The position numbers and the translations under genes were made by a program. A DNA stretch of 64,000 nt, taken from the NCBI RefSeq assembly GCF_036075115.1, contig NZ_CP107958.1, forward strand, positions 8,804,001 to 8,868,000, given 5' to 3'. This DNA is from Streptomyces sp. NBC_00377. GTDB taxonomy: Bacteria > Actinomycetota > Actinomycetes > Streptomycetales > Streptomycetaceae. The notes under the pieces are model-generated. The model saw only the letters and a list, made by a program, of their open reading frames with translations, ran no database searches and was not told the DNA's origin. Shown here in pieces: positions 16,536 to 26,152 of this stretch. The stretch's first letter is position 1; every line of letters starts with the position of its first letter.

Positions 16536-16560
16536 ACATCGATGCCGCGCCGGGCCGTAC

Positions 16561-17349
16561 TCAGGCCGCGCTCTGCTGTGTCACCGGCCCCGGCTGGGGC
16601 CTCTTCGCCGAGCAGCCGTCTCCCGACGAGCGTCCGCGCAGCCGCCGCCACAGCCAGGGGCCGAGGAAGTCCACCGCCCAACGCACCTCGGCGCCGACGG
16701 CCCTCCACATCGGGACGGGAGGCTGCACGGACAGCGGCTCGGCCCAGGTGTCGTGGCCCGGCAGGCCGAGCGCGTGGGCCATGCCGGAGGCGATCCGCGC
16801 ATGGCCCAGCGGGCTCGCGTGCAGTCGGTCGTCGGCCCACAGGCGGGGGTCGGTGGTGACGGGGTGCGCGTAGACGTCCAGGACGACGACGCCGTGCCGT
16901 TCGGCGGCGGCACGCAGCCGGGCATTGAGGTCGACGATCCGGGGGAGCACGCGGCGCGCGAGCGGGGAAACCTTCCCCAGGTCCGGGAAGGTCACCGTGG
17001 CGACGCGGGCGCCCGACTCGGTGAGGCGGGCGAACATCTCCTCGATGTCCGCGATGACCGCCCCGGCGTCGAAGCCCGAGCGCACCAGGTCGTTCATACC
17101 GGCCATCACGGTCACCAGGTCAGGCCGCAACTCCAACGCGGGGGCCAGTTGTTCGGCCCTGATCTGCGCGGCGGTCTTCCCGCGCACGGCGAGGTTGGCG
17201 TACGACAGGCCGGGCTGGTGCTCCGCCAGGATCTCCGCGAGCCGGTCGGCCCAACCGCGGTGGCCGCCGGCCGGGTCGGGATCGCCGAGGCCCTCCGTCA
17301 GGCTGTCGCCGATCGCTGTGTAACGCGTATAGGGATGCGGGGAGGTCAT
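16561..17349 (-). CDS. SGNH/GDSL-family hydrolase
   Basis: 262 aa. Block I is AIGDSLTEG (Ser16), block II has NLAVRGKTA, block III is TVMAGMNDL (oxyanion Asn) and block V is ADDRLHASPLGH with the Asp-x-x-His pair. The family covers lipases, esterases and acyl-ester hydrolases. No signal peptide is seen, so it is probably intracellular. The C-terminal 60 residues (from WAEPLSVQPPVPMWRAVGAEV) form an extra tail with a Trp-rich helix seen in related actinobacterial proteins. The AT-rich stretch just upstream (CCTATATTTGCGTG near 17360) probably contains its promoter. Confidence 0.9.
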   Translation of the reverse strand: MTSPHPYTRYTAIGDSLTEGLGDPDPAGGHRGWADRLAEILAEHQPGLSYANLAVRGKTAAQIRAEQLAPALELRPDLVTVMAGMNDLVRSGFDAGAVIADIEEMFARLTESGARVATVTFPDLGKVSPLARRVLPRIVDLNARLRAAAERHGVVVLDVYAHPVTTDPRLWADDRLHASPLGHARIASGMAHALGLPGHDTWAEPLSVQPPVPMWRAVGAEVRWAVDFLGPWLWRRLRGRSSGDGCSAKRPQPGPVTQQSAA

Positions 17350-18201
17350 CAGGGCACCCTATATTTGCGTGAAGTTCAATCAAATGGGCGCCGAAGGTGA
17401 TCTGCCGAAACCGCCGAGTGGGAAGCCGCAAAACGGCCGGCGGCGGGCGGAGTGAAGCAAAGGCGGCGGGGTCTTCATGGCTGCCGCACGCGAAGTGCCT
17501 TCACGAATCACTCCCGTGGTGACCGTGGGGCCTCCGCGGGCAACTGGGCTCCCCGCTCGGTCGATTGCCGGTCGGCCAGGTGCGCCGGTCTTGACCGACT
17601 CCTTGGTTGACCCCTTAGCCGGCACCCTGCGCCTCGGCTGACGGGCGGACGCCCGGTGTCGCCCCGTGGCGAGGGAACACCTCCGGTCAGGCCGAGTTGT
17701 TCGGTGTGTCATGGAAAGGGGTGGCATTCGTCGTCTGCCAGTCTGTAGGCATTTCACCCGGAGCTCCAGATTGGCGGTGATCCGCAGGTGCGTGGGACGG
17801 GTTCCCCGGAGGGTCCTGACAGCCGTACGGAGCGCGCTTCGAGCCGACCGACGAGCCGACCGAGCGAAACCACGGCTCAGCGGTCGGCCGCGCCGGCCGG
17901 CAGCGAGGTTCTGTTCACCGCCGTGGACGTGTACGCCTGGCTCGTGGTCCGAGGAGCTCGGCCTGACACGTCCTGCCACTTCGACTGGCCGCCCGGCCGG
18001 CCGCTCTAGACTGCGCTGCTCCCTTCGCCCTGCCGGGCTCCGCCGGCCGCGCCGCGGGGGTTCCGACCGTCGTCGACCTCGACGACGGCGAGAAGCTGAG
18101 CGGAGTCCGTGCACGCTATCGGGACCCCTCACGTGGAACCACGAAGGCACCAGGCACACTCTGCGTGTTGTAGTTCTTCGAGGCGAAAGGATGAGCCACG
18201 C
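17350..18201. other. 852-bp region without a supported gene
   Basis: Open frames exist on both strands but are Arg/Pro-rich and show no recognisable domain. The stretch around 17905-17965 (translating near SEVLFTAVDVYAWLVV) has a somewhat protein-like composition and might be a remnant, but I cannot assign it. The promoter and RBS (GCGAAAGG) of the TerD gene are at the right end. Confidence 0.4.
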
Positions 18202-18786
18202 ATGATCACCCTCACCAAGGAAGACGGCCCGGCCGACCTGGACGGAGTGACCCACCTGTCCATCGGGGTGTCCTGGGACCCCACCGCCGGCAGCAGCGGC
18301 GGGGTGCTGGGCAAACTCCGCCGCAAGACCGGCACCGACCTCGACCTGATCGCCGTCGCGATGCAGGGCGGCGACCCGGTGCGCCTCGCGGGTCTCGACT
18401 CTCTCGACCCCATGGGCAATGGTTCCCTGGTGCACAGCGGCGACAACCAGACCGGGCACGGGGACGGGGACGACGAGACGGTGACCGTCGAGTTCGCGCG
18501 GATACCGCCCAACATCACGTCGATCGTGTTCGTGGCCGCCGCGTACAAGAAGGGCAGTTCCTTCCAGAAAGCGCGCAACATCAGCTTCAAGGTCTACGAC
18601 GCGACCGGGGGCAACTCCCAGCAGGTGGCCGACATCTGGCCGAGCCTGCTCACCCAGGACAACGGCTGTGCCGTGGCCAAGGCGATGCGGGTCGGCGGCA
18701 GTTGGAAACTCGAAGTGATCAACGTGACGGGCAAGCTCAAGCAGGGTGACGAGCACGCCCTGATGCGTTTCGCCGTCAGTAAGTAG
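18202..18786 (+). CDS. TerD-family tellurium-resistance / calcium-binding stress protein
   Basis: 194 aa from ATG 18202 (GAAAGG upstream). The single TerD domain runs MITLTKEDGPADLDGVTHLS, GVSWDPTA, DLDLIAVAMQGGDPVRLAGLDSL, then the acidic loop GDGDDETVTVEFARIPPNIT and IVFVAAAYKKGSSF, ending in KLKQGDEHALMRFAV. TerD proteins bind Ca2+ through conserved acidic residues and occur in ter stress operons. Here it lacks the other ter genes, and a Gly-rich-tailed unknown follows 200 bp later. In Streptomyces TerD paralogues influence development and calcium response; the role of this copy is unknown. Confidence 0.9.
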   Translation: MITLTKEDGPADLDGVTHLSIGVSWDPTAGSSGGVLGKLRRKTGTDLDLIAVAMQGGDPVRLAGLDSLDPMGNGSLVHSGDNQTGHGDGDDETVTVEFARIPPNITSIVFVAAAYKKGSSFQKARNISFKVYDATGGNSQQVADIWPSLLTQDNGCAVAKAMRVGGSWKLEVINVTGKLKQGDEHALMRFAVSK

Positions 18787-18985
18787 CTCGTGTCTGCGGC
18801 CGCCTCGGGGAGGGGAGCCGACGCCTGAGGCAGGGCCCGCAGCATGCGTGCCGAGTGCGTTCGCGTTGCGGCCGAAACCCGTGCGCGGGTTCGTTTCCGG
18901 ACCTCCGGACCTCCCACCCCCGTGACGCGGGTCCGCGGGCATATGTGAAGGTGGTTCCGCTGGGCCGGCTACGAATACGGGGGTA

Positions 18986-20050
18986 GTGGTGAGCCAGGTG
19001 CTCTATGGCGAACGGTCGTGGAATCCGCTCGCGCGGACCGTGGAACTGACCGAGGAGCAACTGCGCAACGGCGGCAGGACCGCGCCGCTGAGTGAGCTGA
19101 ACCTCGCCGCCATGGCCGAGGTGTTCCAGCGAGGGTGCTGGCTCGGAGGCGGCGGGACGGAGCGGCCGCTCGAGCGGCTGACGGAGGGCGCGGGGACCGT
19201 GCCGGTGACCCGCATCACGGGCACCACCACGCCTGTCAGGGTCCGGCAGGCCGCCGAGTTCGCCCGCAAGTTGGGTGAGTTGGCGGTGCGGCAGTGCGGT
19301 GGGCCTGCCCAGGTGGCTGCTCTTGCGGAGCAGGCCCGGGCCGAGGAGGTACCGCTGTGGATCGCACGCCGCTTCGCGCCGGGCCCGGCCGGACCGATCG
19401 CCGTCGCCGTGGACCGGCGCCTGGTGCGCGTGGACGTCTGGGGGCCGCATGCTCCCGTCGTTCGGATCCGGGCGCCGCACGGCTTCGACCGCTACGGCGT
19501 CGAATCGTCCGGCGGTCTGCGCATGACGGTCGGAGACGTCACGGCGGAGCTCGCGCTGAAGAAGAAGCTGCGCAAATCCAGGAGTCTCGTGGAGATGCGA
19601 CTGCCCGGGCAGCACTGGGTACTACGACGTGAGAACGCACTGAGCTCGCGGCTGCTGCGCGACGGACGGAGTGTCGCCGTGCTGACGCGACCCCCGCGCC
19701 GGCCGTCGCTCGAGCCAGGGACGGTGCTGCTGCCACTGGCCCCTGTGCAGTATGAGAGCCCTGATCCGCTGGATGCCGTCATGGCGCATGTCTTCGCCGT
19801 CGCCTTCGGACTCGGGGACACGACGGGCTCGGCACGGTTCCGGTCCGCGCGGCGCCCTGCGAGCGGGGGTGAGCCCGTCGCCGCCGACGAAGCGTGGGAC
19901 CGCCCCTGGTTCGCCAACCTCGGTCAGGGGAGCGACGACAACGAATCCGGCGGTGGCGACGGCTGGGGCGCGGACGGCGGTGACGGCGGCGGAGGCGACA
20001 GCGGCGGTGACAGCGGAGGCGGTGACGGCGGCGGAGGAGGGGGCGACTGA
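18986..20050 (+). CDS. unknown protein with Gly/Asp/Ser-rich C-terminal tail
   Basis: 354 aa from GTG 18986 (a second GTG at 18989 is equally spaced from GGGGG). I do not recognise a named domain. The first 280 residues look globular and mixed alpha/beta (YGERSWNPLARTVELTEEQL, VRVDVWGPHAPVVRIRAPHG, GDVTAELALKKKLRKSRSLV) without membrane helices or signal peptide. The final 45 residues after WDRPWFANLGQGSDDNE are almost only Gly, Asp and Ser, an acidic flexible tail that could bind divalent cations. The TerD gene 200 bp upstream on the same strand suggests a stress-related partnership (inference). It converges on the permease gene at 20233. Confidence 0.7.
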   Translation: MVSQVLYGERSWNPLARTVELTEEQLRNGGRTAPLSELNLAAMAEVFQRGCWLGGGGTERPLERLTEGAGTVPVTRITGTTTPVRVRQAAEFARKLGELAVRQCGGPAQVAALAEQARAEEVPLWIARRFAPGPAGPIAVAVDRRLVRVDVWGPHAPVVRIRAPHGFDRYGVESSGGLRMTVGDVTAELALKKKLRKSRSLVEMRLPGQHWVLRRENALSSRLLRDGRSVAVLTRPPRRPSLEPGTVLLPLAPVQYESPDPLDAVMAHVFAVAFGLGDTTGSARFRSARRPASGGEPVAADEAWDRPWFANLGQGSDDNESGGGDGWGADGGDGGGGDSGGDSGGGDGGGGGGD

Positions 20051-20232
20051 GGCATCCTCTGACGATGTTCCGTCAGCGCGCCCTTGGCGAGCGTGACCGG
20101 ATTCGTCGAGACGCAGAAGGCTCCCGAGTTGCTGCCCCCCTCTCCGCCCCGCGCGTGGCCGACGCTGCACCGCGGTGAAGCCACCGCTGCCCGATCGGCG
20201 GGGACAGCCAGGGACGCGCCGTCTGCCAGGTG

Positions 20233-22212
20233 TCAACCCGCGACGTGGATGCCGGGGCGCCGGGCGGGGTCGGGCTGGTGTTGGCGGATGATCTCGCGGG
20301 TGAGGGGGGCGGTGTCGCCGCGGCCCAGGAGGAAGTAGCGGAACATGTGGGTCAGGGGACTGCCCTCGGCCCAGGCGAAGTAGCAGTGCGGCTGGACGCC
20401 GGTCTTCTCGTGCAGGGTGAGGAGGATCGTGGCGATGGCGTTCGGTGCGGCGGGGGCATCGGCCCGCAGGATCCGGTGCCCGTCGATCTCCACACCCCGG
20501 ACGGTGAGGGTTTCGCTGAAGTCGGAGGGGTCGACCACGTCGATCTCCAGGAACAGGATGTCCGCGAGACCGGGAACGGGGTTGGTGGCACGCTGCTCGC
20601 GTTCCTTGTCCGCGTACTCGGCGCCGTCCCCGGCCTGGCGGCGGTTGGCGATGATGTTGATGGCGTTGTCGTGGGCGAGGGTGTCGGTGATGAACCGGCG
20701 GGCGGCTTCGTCGAAAACGATTTTGTCGGCGCGCAGTTCGGTGGTGCGTGAGATGCGGGAGATCAGCGAGATGGTGATGATGCCGACGATGAACATCGCG
20801 GAGATGGTGATGCCGTCCGGCTTGTCGATGATGTTGGCCATCAGCGCGTAGAGCAGCACGGCGGTCAGGACGGCGAATCCCACGGCCAGGGTGCGTTGGC
20901 GACGGCGCAGGGCGGAGACGGTGACGGCGAAGGCGCCGGAGACCATCATGGCCAGGATGCCGGTGGCGTAGGCGCCGGCCTGGGCGTCGATGTCGGCGTC
21001 GAACACGATGGTGATGATGACGCACAGGGCGGTGTAGACCAGGACGACGGGGCGCACCGCGCGGCCCCATTCGGGGGCCATGCCGTAACCGGGAAGGTAG
21101 CGCGGGACGATGTTCACGAGTCCCGCCATAGCGGAGGCGCCTGCGAACCACAGGATCAGGATCGTGCTGATGTCGTAGGCAGTGCCGAACGCCTCCCCGA
21201 CGTGTTCGTGGGCCAGCCAGGCCAGGGCCCGGCCGTTGGCCGCGCCACCCGCCTCGAACTCCTTGTGCGGAATGAGGACGGTGGTCACGAAACTGGCGGC
21301 CAGCAGGTAGACGCTCATGACGAGGGCGGCCGTCGTGAGCAGCCTGCGGGCGTTGCGGATGCGGGACTTGAGCCGCTGTTCGGAGTTCTCACCCGAGGCG
21401 GAGATGAGCGGCATCATGCTCACCCCGGTCTCGAAGCCGGAAAGCCCCAGCACCAGCAGCGGGAAGGCAAGCAGAGCCGGGCCCGCCAGGTCACCGAACC
21501 CCCGGCCTTCGGTGAGCGCGCCGGTCCACGCCGAGAAGGCGTCCGGGCTGGTGAACACATCCACCAGGCCGACGCAGATGGTCACGGCGTTGAGCGCCAG
21601 GAAGACGGCGACCAGCGGGATGGCCACGCTCACGGCCTCGCTGAAGCCGAGCAGGAACACCCCGCCGAGGAGTACCAGGAGCGCCACGGTGATGACGACC
21701 TCGTGCCCGTGGAGGCTCTGCGGGGCGTAGGAGCTCTCCACCATGTGCACGGAAGCATCGGCCGCGGACAGGGTGATCGTGATGATCCATGAGGTCACCA
21801 CGAACCCGAGCAGGACCAGGACGAACAGCTTGCCCCGCCAGAACGGCAGCAGGTCCTCGAGCATCGCCACCGAACCGGCCCCGTGCGGACTCTCGCCGGC
21901 CACCCGCCGGTACATCGGAAGCATCCCCAGCAAGGTCAGCACCACGAGCAGCAGAGTGGCCAGGGGTGAGACCGCACCGGCCGCGAGGGCGGCGATGGCG
22001 GGGACGTAGGCCAGGCTGGAGAAGTAGTCGACACCCGTCAGGCACATCACCTTCCACCAGGCATGCGACTCGCCGGCGCCCGTCTCCGCGGCCGGATCGA
22101 CCGCCTGCACCCGGTGACGCAGCAACCACCGCGCCAGAGCGCCACCTCGGCGCTCCGGTACGGCAGGATCCTCCACCACGTCCACAGCGGCCAGATCGTC
22201 CACGTCGGTCAT
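20233..22212 (-). CDS. APC-superfamily permease with a C-terminal cytosolic domain
   Basis: 659 aa from ATG 22212 (TAGGGG just upstream; the 86-residue in-frame extension is Arg/Pro-rich and not coding-like). About 12 transmembrane segments lie between residues 50 and 480. The opening TGVDYFSSLAYVPAIAALAA fits the unwound first helix of APC transporters, and SGFETGVSMMPLIS marks helix 6. The last about 170 residues (from ELRADKIVFDEAARRFITDT) are soluble and contain ILFLEIDVVDPSDF, resembling the cytosolic tail of KUP/KimA-type transporters. It may carry amino acids or potassium; sequence alone does not decide. No operon partner is visible. Confidence 0.8.
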   Translation of the reverse strand: MTDVDDLAAVDVVEDPAVPERRGGALARWLLRHRVQAVDPAAETGAGESHAWWKVMCLTGVDYFSSLAYVPAIAALAAGAVSPLATLLLVVLTLLGMLPMYRRVAGESPHGAGSVAMLEDLLPFWRGKLFVLVLLGFVVTSWIITITLSAADASVHMVESSYAPQSLHGHEVVITVALLVLLGGVFLLGFSEAVSVAIPLVAVFLALNAVTICVGLVDVFTSPDAFSAWTGALTEGRGFGDLAGPALLAFPLLVLGLSGFETGVSMMPLISASGENSEQRLKSRIRNARRLLTTAALVMSVYLLAASFVTTVLIPHKEFEAGGAANGRALAWLAHEHVGEAFGTAYDISTILILWFAGASAMAGLVNIVPRYLPGYGMAPEWGRAVRPVVLVYTALCVIITIVFDADIDAQAGAYATGILAMMVSGAFAVTVSALRRRQRTLAVGFAVLTAVLLYALMANIIDKPDGITISAMFIVGIITISLISRISRTTELRADKIVFDEAARRFITDTLAHDNAINIIANRRQAGDGAEYADKEREQRATNPVPGLADILFLEIDVVDPSDFSETLTVRGVEIDGHRILRADAPAAPNAIATILLTLHEKTGVQPHCYFAWAEGSPLTHMFRYFLLGRGDTAPLTREIIRQHQPDPARRPGIHVAG

Positions 22213-22646
22213 GTCCCCTACACCCTTCGACCCGCCCGGCGTGCAGGGCTCCACAGCCCCGCGACGATCACCGAGTGGGCGGCCTCCCGCCACCGTCGCC
22301 CCACCGGGGGGACGGCTCGCAGGAAGGCGCGCGTCCCCGCCCTTCTTCCCCGCCGCTCGTCTCCTGTGCGCGCTGAGCGCAGAGGAAATGGCCACACCCG
22401 GGCGGTCGGTACCCGCGGCTGGACGTGCCCGCCGATGAGGTTCCCCCGCTGCGCGGGAGCCGCTGACCACCCGACCACGACGACAAGGTCACGTGTCTGG
22501 GCCCTGAGCCTCGACCGCACGGTCGGTTCGCCGGGTCACCGCCCCGCCGCCCCTCCGCCCGCGGGCATCAACTCCTCGCGGACGCTCGCCGTGAGCGGGA
22601 CGAACGCAGCCGACTCGACACCCTCGCCGGGATTGCCGTCCTGACA
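22213..22646. other. 434-bp intergenic region
   Basis: It lies between the start of the APC permease (minus) and the stop of the MFS gene (minus). No protein-like frame was found. It should carry the permease promoter. Confidence 0.4.
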
Positions 22647-23819
22647 TCAACCGCTGCGGTGACGGTGTACCCGGCCGATGACCGGACCGACGGCGAGCAG
22701 CACGGCCAGCGCCGCGTACCCGTGCGTGAGGGTGGTCGCCGTGGCCACGGCGGCGACGAGCAACGGCCCGCCCGCGTCCCCGAGTTCGCGGCCGAGCTCG
22801 GCGGCGCCCATGGTCTGGCCGAGGCGTTCGGCGGGAGTGGACGCGGCGAGGGCGGCGAAGCCGAGCGGAGTGATCAGACCGGTTCCTACGCCGATCAGAG
22901 TCGCCCCGGTCAGGATGCCGGTCAGACCGGGAAGCGCCGCGCAGCCCAGCCCGGCGGCCGCCAGCAGCAAACCCGCGGTGAGGCCCGAACGGGTTGTCAG
23001 CCGTCCGTCGTCCAAAGCCCGCCCCGCCCGGAGCTGGACCACGGCTGCACAGGCGGCGAGCACCGACACGGCCGCCCCCGTGGCCACGGTCCCCAGACCG
23101 GCCGTCCGACCGGAGACGGGGAGGAAGCCCACGCCGACCGAGAGGGCCGCGGTCGCCGCGGCGAGGGCCGCCGTCGGCGCGAGGAACGCCGGGTCGACCA
23201 GCCGCCGGGCCAGGTCCAGCACCGTCTGCCGGGCCCGGGGGAGCGGCGGCACCGCGGGCACGGCGAGGGCGCACCAGACGGCGACCGCCGCGCCGAGCAC
23301 CGCAAGGACGGTGAACAGCAGCCGCAGGCCCCCGGCCCAGACCAGGACCCCGCCGAGCAGTGGGCCCAGCGTGTAGCCCACGGACTTGCAGAAGCCGTAC
23401 GACCCGAAGGCACGGCCGTGCTTGGCGGCCGGATTGAGCCGGGCGACCAGGGCGGAGGCGGAGGGAGAGAAGGCGGAGGCCGCGGCGCCCTGGCCGAGGC
23501 GGGCCGCCCACAGCCAGCCAGGGCTGTCCGCGACGACGTACGCCCCGGAGGCGGCGGCGAAGGCGACGAGGCCGCCGAGCAGCACGGGCCGGGCGCCGAC
23601 GCGGTCGGCGAGCGTGCCGAACAGCGGCTTCAGCACCACCTCGGCGCCGTCGTACAGCGCCAGCAGACCGCCGAGCACCATCAGTGAGGTGACGGCGTCC
23701 TTGGAGTGGCCGCCGAGACTGGCGGCGATTCCATGCGCGCCGAACGCGGTGGTGAAGCCCGCCGCGTACAGCGGCCACATCCGGCGGGCCGGGGCCGGTC
23801 GCGCCGTTGCCCGTGTCAT
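22647..23819 (-). CDS. MFS transporter
   Basis: 390 aa from ATG 23819. Twelve hydrophobic segments are predicted. MFS motif A appears as GTLADRVGARPVLLGG between helices 2 and 3, with a second half starting around ALAAATAALSVGVGFLPVSG. Helix 4-5 carries RLGQGAAASAFSPSASALVARL and FGSYGFCKSVGYTLGPLLGG, resembling motif C of drug/H+ antiporters. It is likely an efflux carrier of unknown substrate. Its ATG overlaps the stop of the upstream small ORF by four bases, so the pair is translationally coupled. Confidence 0.88.
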   Translation of the reverse strand: MTRATARPAPARRMWPLYAAGFTTAFGAHGIAASLGGHSKDAVTSLMVLGGLLALYDGAEVVLKPLFGTLADRVGARPVLLGGLVAFAAASGAYVVADSPGWLWAARLGQGAAASAFSPSASALVARLNPAAKHGRAFGSYGFCKSVGYTLGPLLGGVLVWAGGLRLLFTVLAVLGAAVAVWCALAVPAVPPLPRARQTVLDLARRLVDPAFLAPTAALAAATAALSVGVGFLPVSGRTAGLGTVATGAAVSVLAACAAVVQLRAGRALDDGRLTTRSGLTAGLLLAAAGLGCAALPGLTGILTGATLIGVGTGLITPLGFAALAASTPAERLGQTMGAAELGRELGDAGGPLLVAAVATATTLTHGYAALAVLLAVGPVIGRVHRHRSG

Positions 23820-24001
23820 CGACGCTGCGCCGGGGCCTGGTGCAGGTCGGTGAAGGCCCGCTCCGCGTAGTTTTCGCAGGCGGCGGCGCACGGTGCGAGC
23901 CGCGCACCGGCCGAGGCCGCCCTGGAGGACGTGGCGCTCCGGCGCAGCTCCCGCCGGACCTCGTTCCGACGCCGGGAGGGTCGCACGGGAGGCTTCGACA
24001 T
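23816..24001 (-). CDS. 61-aa unknown protein coupled to the MFS transporter
   Basis: From ATG 24001 it reads MSKPPVRPSRRRNEVRRELR, then a C-terminal part with CAAACENYAERAF and two closely spaced Cys. An in-frame ATG at 24064 would extend it to 82 aa. The stop overlaps the MFS start (ATGA), which argues for a real gene. The N-terminus is strongly basic. No family is recognised; it could be a small regulatory or accessory protein of the transporter. Confidence 0.45.
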   Translation of the reverse strand: MSKPPVRPSRRRNEVRRELRRSATSSRAASAGARLAPCAAACENYAERAFTDLHQAPAQRR

Positions 24002-24087
24002 GAGGACGAGCCGGTGACCACCGGGCTCGGCATTCGTCACGCTGCACAACGTAGCAGCCGTCACAACCAGCGGCGTGCGGAATCAGA

Positions 24088-25674
24088 TCAGGCCTCGAGC
24101 CTGTCGGCGCAGAGATCGGCAACCCCGCTCGGGCGAGGATCCCTGACCGGAACGGAGGACACCCGCGCAGGGTCGTCCCCGTCGCCGATGACCGCATCCT
24201 GCAACGCCGGGGAATCGCCTGGGAGCGGGGGTTCAGGAGACGCCGGCCCCGGGCGGTGTGCCGTGCGTCGCTGCTCAGGGTCGCCCAGGTACGTGGTGGC
24301 TGCGACGTCGTGCAGGTGGATGAGGATGTCGTGAGCCCGGCCGAGGGCCGTCCTGTACTCGACGGGGTCGGGCCACCCGGCGCCGATGTTCCAGGTGACG
24401 CGTTCCGTGTCCAGCCAGGCGCGCACGAGCGCGGGGGCAGTGCGCATGTCGAGGATGTAGTCGTCCTGGCGGGCCTTGTCCAGCGTGTGTTCGTTGGAGC
24501 CCGGTTTCGCGGCCTCCACGCGGTAGGTGCGCATCACGTTGTCCTCGGTGCCGAAGGCCTTGAACGCACCCTGGTCGAAACTGAAGCCGATGCTGACGTA
24601 GTCGTTGTCCAGCGCATCGCGCAGGAAGGCACCTTGGGTCTTGGGATACCGGGTGTCGAACGAGTCGTAGGACACATGGGTGTTGTGTGCCGAAAGCAGG
24701 ATCCGGTCGCCGGTGTGCCGGTGCCACCAGTCCACGTTCTCGGCCATCACCTGGTCACGGAGTCTCATCATCGCGGCGCTCTGGGTCTCGTCGGTGAAGT
24801 CGAAGGCCATGCCCCTGGCCATCTGGTGGATGGCCCTGGCGTGTTGCACCATCCACAGGTGGTCCTGCTTGGCCGCGCCGGAAGCGGGCCGCTGTTCCCG
24901 CAGCAGCTCGTACACCTTCCCGGTCCGCTCCGCCCGCTCCTGGCGCTCGGCCAGCGGCAGCTTGAAGTACTCCTCGCTGTAGGTGCCGGCGTCGGTGGTC
25001 GGCGCCAGGCCGCGGTAGAGCCCGGTGACGCGCTCCAGCAACTGCGGGTACCGACGGGACACGTAGTCGGTCACTCGCTTGTACAGCTCCGGCCCGACGT
25101 AGCCCATGTCGTCGCCCATGAACTGCACCGGATCGTTCGGGTGCCGCAGGTTGTAGCCGCGCATCCACTCGATGAGGTCGAGGTAGTCCTGGTTGTTCCA
25201 GATCCGGTAGGAACCCTGGAACTCCTCTCGCGCTACGTCCTTGAGGTCGCCCTTCCCGTCCAGCACGTACTCGTTGAGCCGCACACCGCTGCTCCACGGG
25301 AGCTCCAGGGAGAAGGACCGAAAGCCCTTCTTCTCGACCAGGTAGCGGAAGACGCGGTGCTTCATGCGGAAGAAGTCCTGCGAACCATGAGTGGCCTCAC
25401 CCAGCCCGACCACCTCGGCGCTCCGGACCATTCGCCCCAGCGCGTCCAGGTCCCGCAGACTGCCGGTCGGCTCCGTGCTCCTCAGTGTGTGGGCGCTGCG
25501 CTCGATGGCAGCGACCACGCTGTCCGCGTGCTGACCGGAGGCCGAGACCGGCGATACCGGGATCGGGGTGGGTGACGACTCGTGCGCGGTGTCCGCGATG
25601 GCCGGAGTGGCAACCGCCACCGCACAGAGGGAGAGGAGGACCGAGGGGATGATCACTGCTTTGCGTCGCGTCAT
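24088..25674 (-). CDS. secreted erythromycin-esterase-like protein
   Basis: 528 aa. The N-terminus MTRRKAVIIPSVLLSLCAVA followed by TPAIADTA is a Sec signal peptide with an AxA cleavage site. The body matches the erythromycin esterase (EreA/SuccEst) fold: VVGLGEATHGSQDFFRMKHR holds the catalytic Glu-His region, and ILLSAHNTHVSYD and DYVSIGFSFDQG are further signatures. Family members hydrolyse macrolide lactones, but many homologues are succinoglycan-type esterases with no resistance role. The C-terminal 60 residues are Pro/Arg-rich and unlike the family core, possibly a frame extension by a changed stop. A macrolide-type glycosyltransferase is at 32104, not adjacent. Confidence 0.85.
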   Translation of the reverse strand: MTRRKAVIIPSVLLSLCAVAVATPAIADTAHESSPTPIPVSPVSASGQHADSVVAAIERSAHTLRSTEPTGSLRDLDALGRMVRSAEVVGLGEATHGSQDFFRMKHRVFRYLVEKKGFRSFSLELPWSSGVRLNEYVLDGKGDLKDVAREEFQGSYRIWNNQDYLDLIEWMRGYNLRHPNDPVQFMGDDMGYVGPELYKRVTDYVSRRYPQLLERVTGLYRGLAPTTDAGTYSEEYFKLPLAERQERAERTGKVYELLREQRPASGAAKQDHLWMVQHARAIHQMARGMAFDFTDETQSAAMMRLRDQVMAENVDWWHRHTGDRILLSAHNTHVSYDSFDTRYPKTQGAFLRDALDNDYVSIGFSFDQGAFKAFGTEDNVMRTYRVEAAKPGSNEHTLDKARQDDYILDMRTAPALVRAWLDTERVTWNIGAGWPDPVEYRTALGRAHDILIHLHDVAATTYLGDPEQRRTAHRPGPASPEPPLPGDSPALQDAVIGDGDDPARVSSVPVRDPRPSGVADLCADRLEA

Positions 25675-26152
25675 GCCGATAGATTTCCGTGCGCAGAGGG
25701 TGCGTCACCAACCCGTGCGCTGCCCACCTCCAGGTAGCGCGTGCACTACCGTCGGGACACCTGGTGCCACCCTGAACGACGGGGCCCGCTGTGCAGCGAG
25801 GATGATGCGCGCGGTGACCTCCTGCGTCCGGTCGTGGCTGGTGCCTTCTCGATGATCATTTTGGCGGGGGGCCGGTTGCGCTGCGCGTCTCGCCTTCACC
25901 GGAGCCGTACGCCGGCAGGGATCGGCCCCGTCGCCGCCTGCCGATCCGAGGGGCGCGACGGCCATACCGAGCCGTTGTCGGCGCCGGTCCCGAGCTTGTC
26001 CGAGCGACCGGGCTGCACGCACCTTGATGTGCCGGTTCGCGCCGTCCTGACGGTGCTCTACGGGCTCCTCCGGGTGAGTTGATGACGGTCGACCGGACCT
26101 TGGGGTAGCGGTGGGCCCGGGCAGGGCCGGGGCCCACCGGTGCCGGGAGTGC
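25675..26152. other. 478-bp intergenic region
   Basis: Located between the esterase start and the MMPL stop, both on the minus strand. No recognisable domain is found in any frame. It should contain the esterase promoter. Confidence 0.4.
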
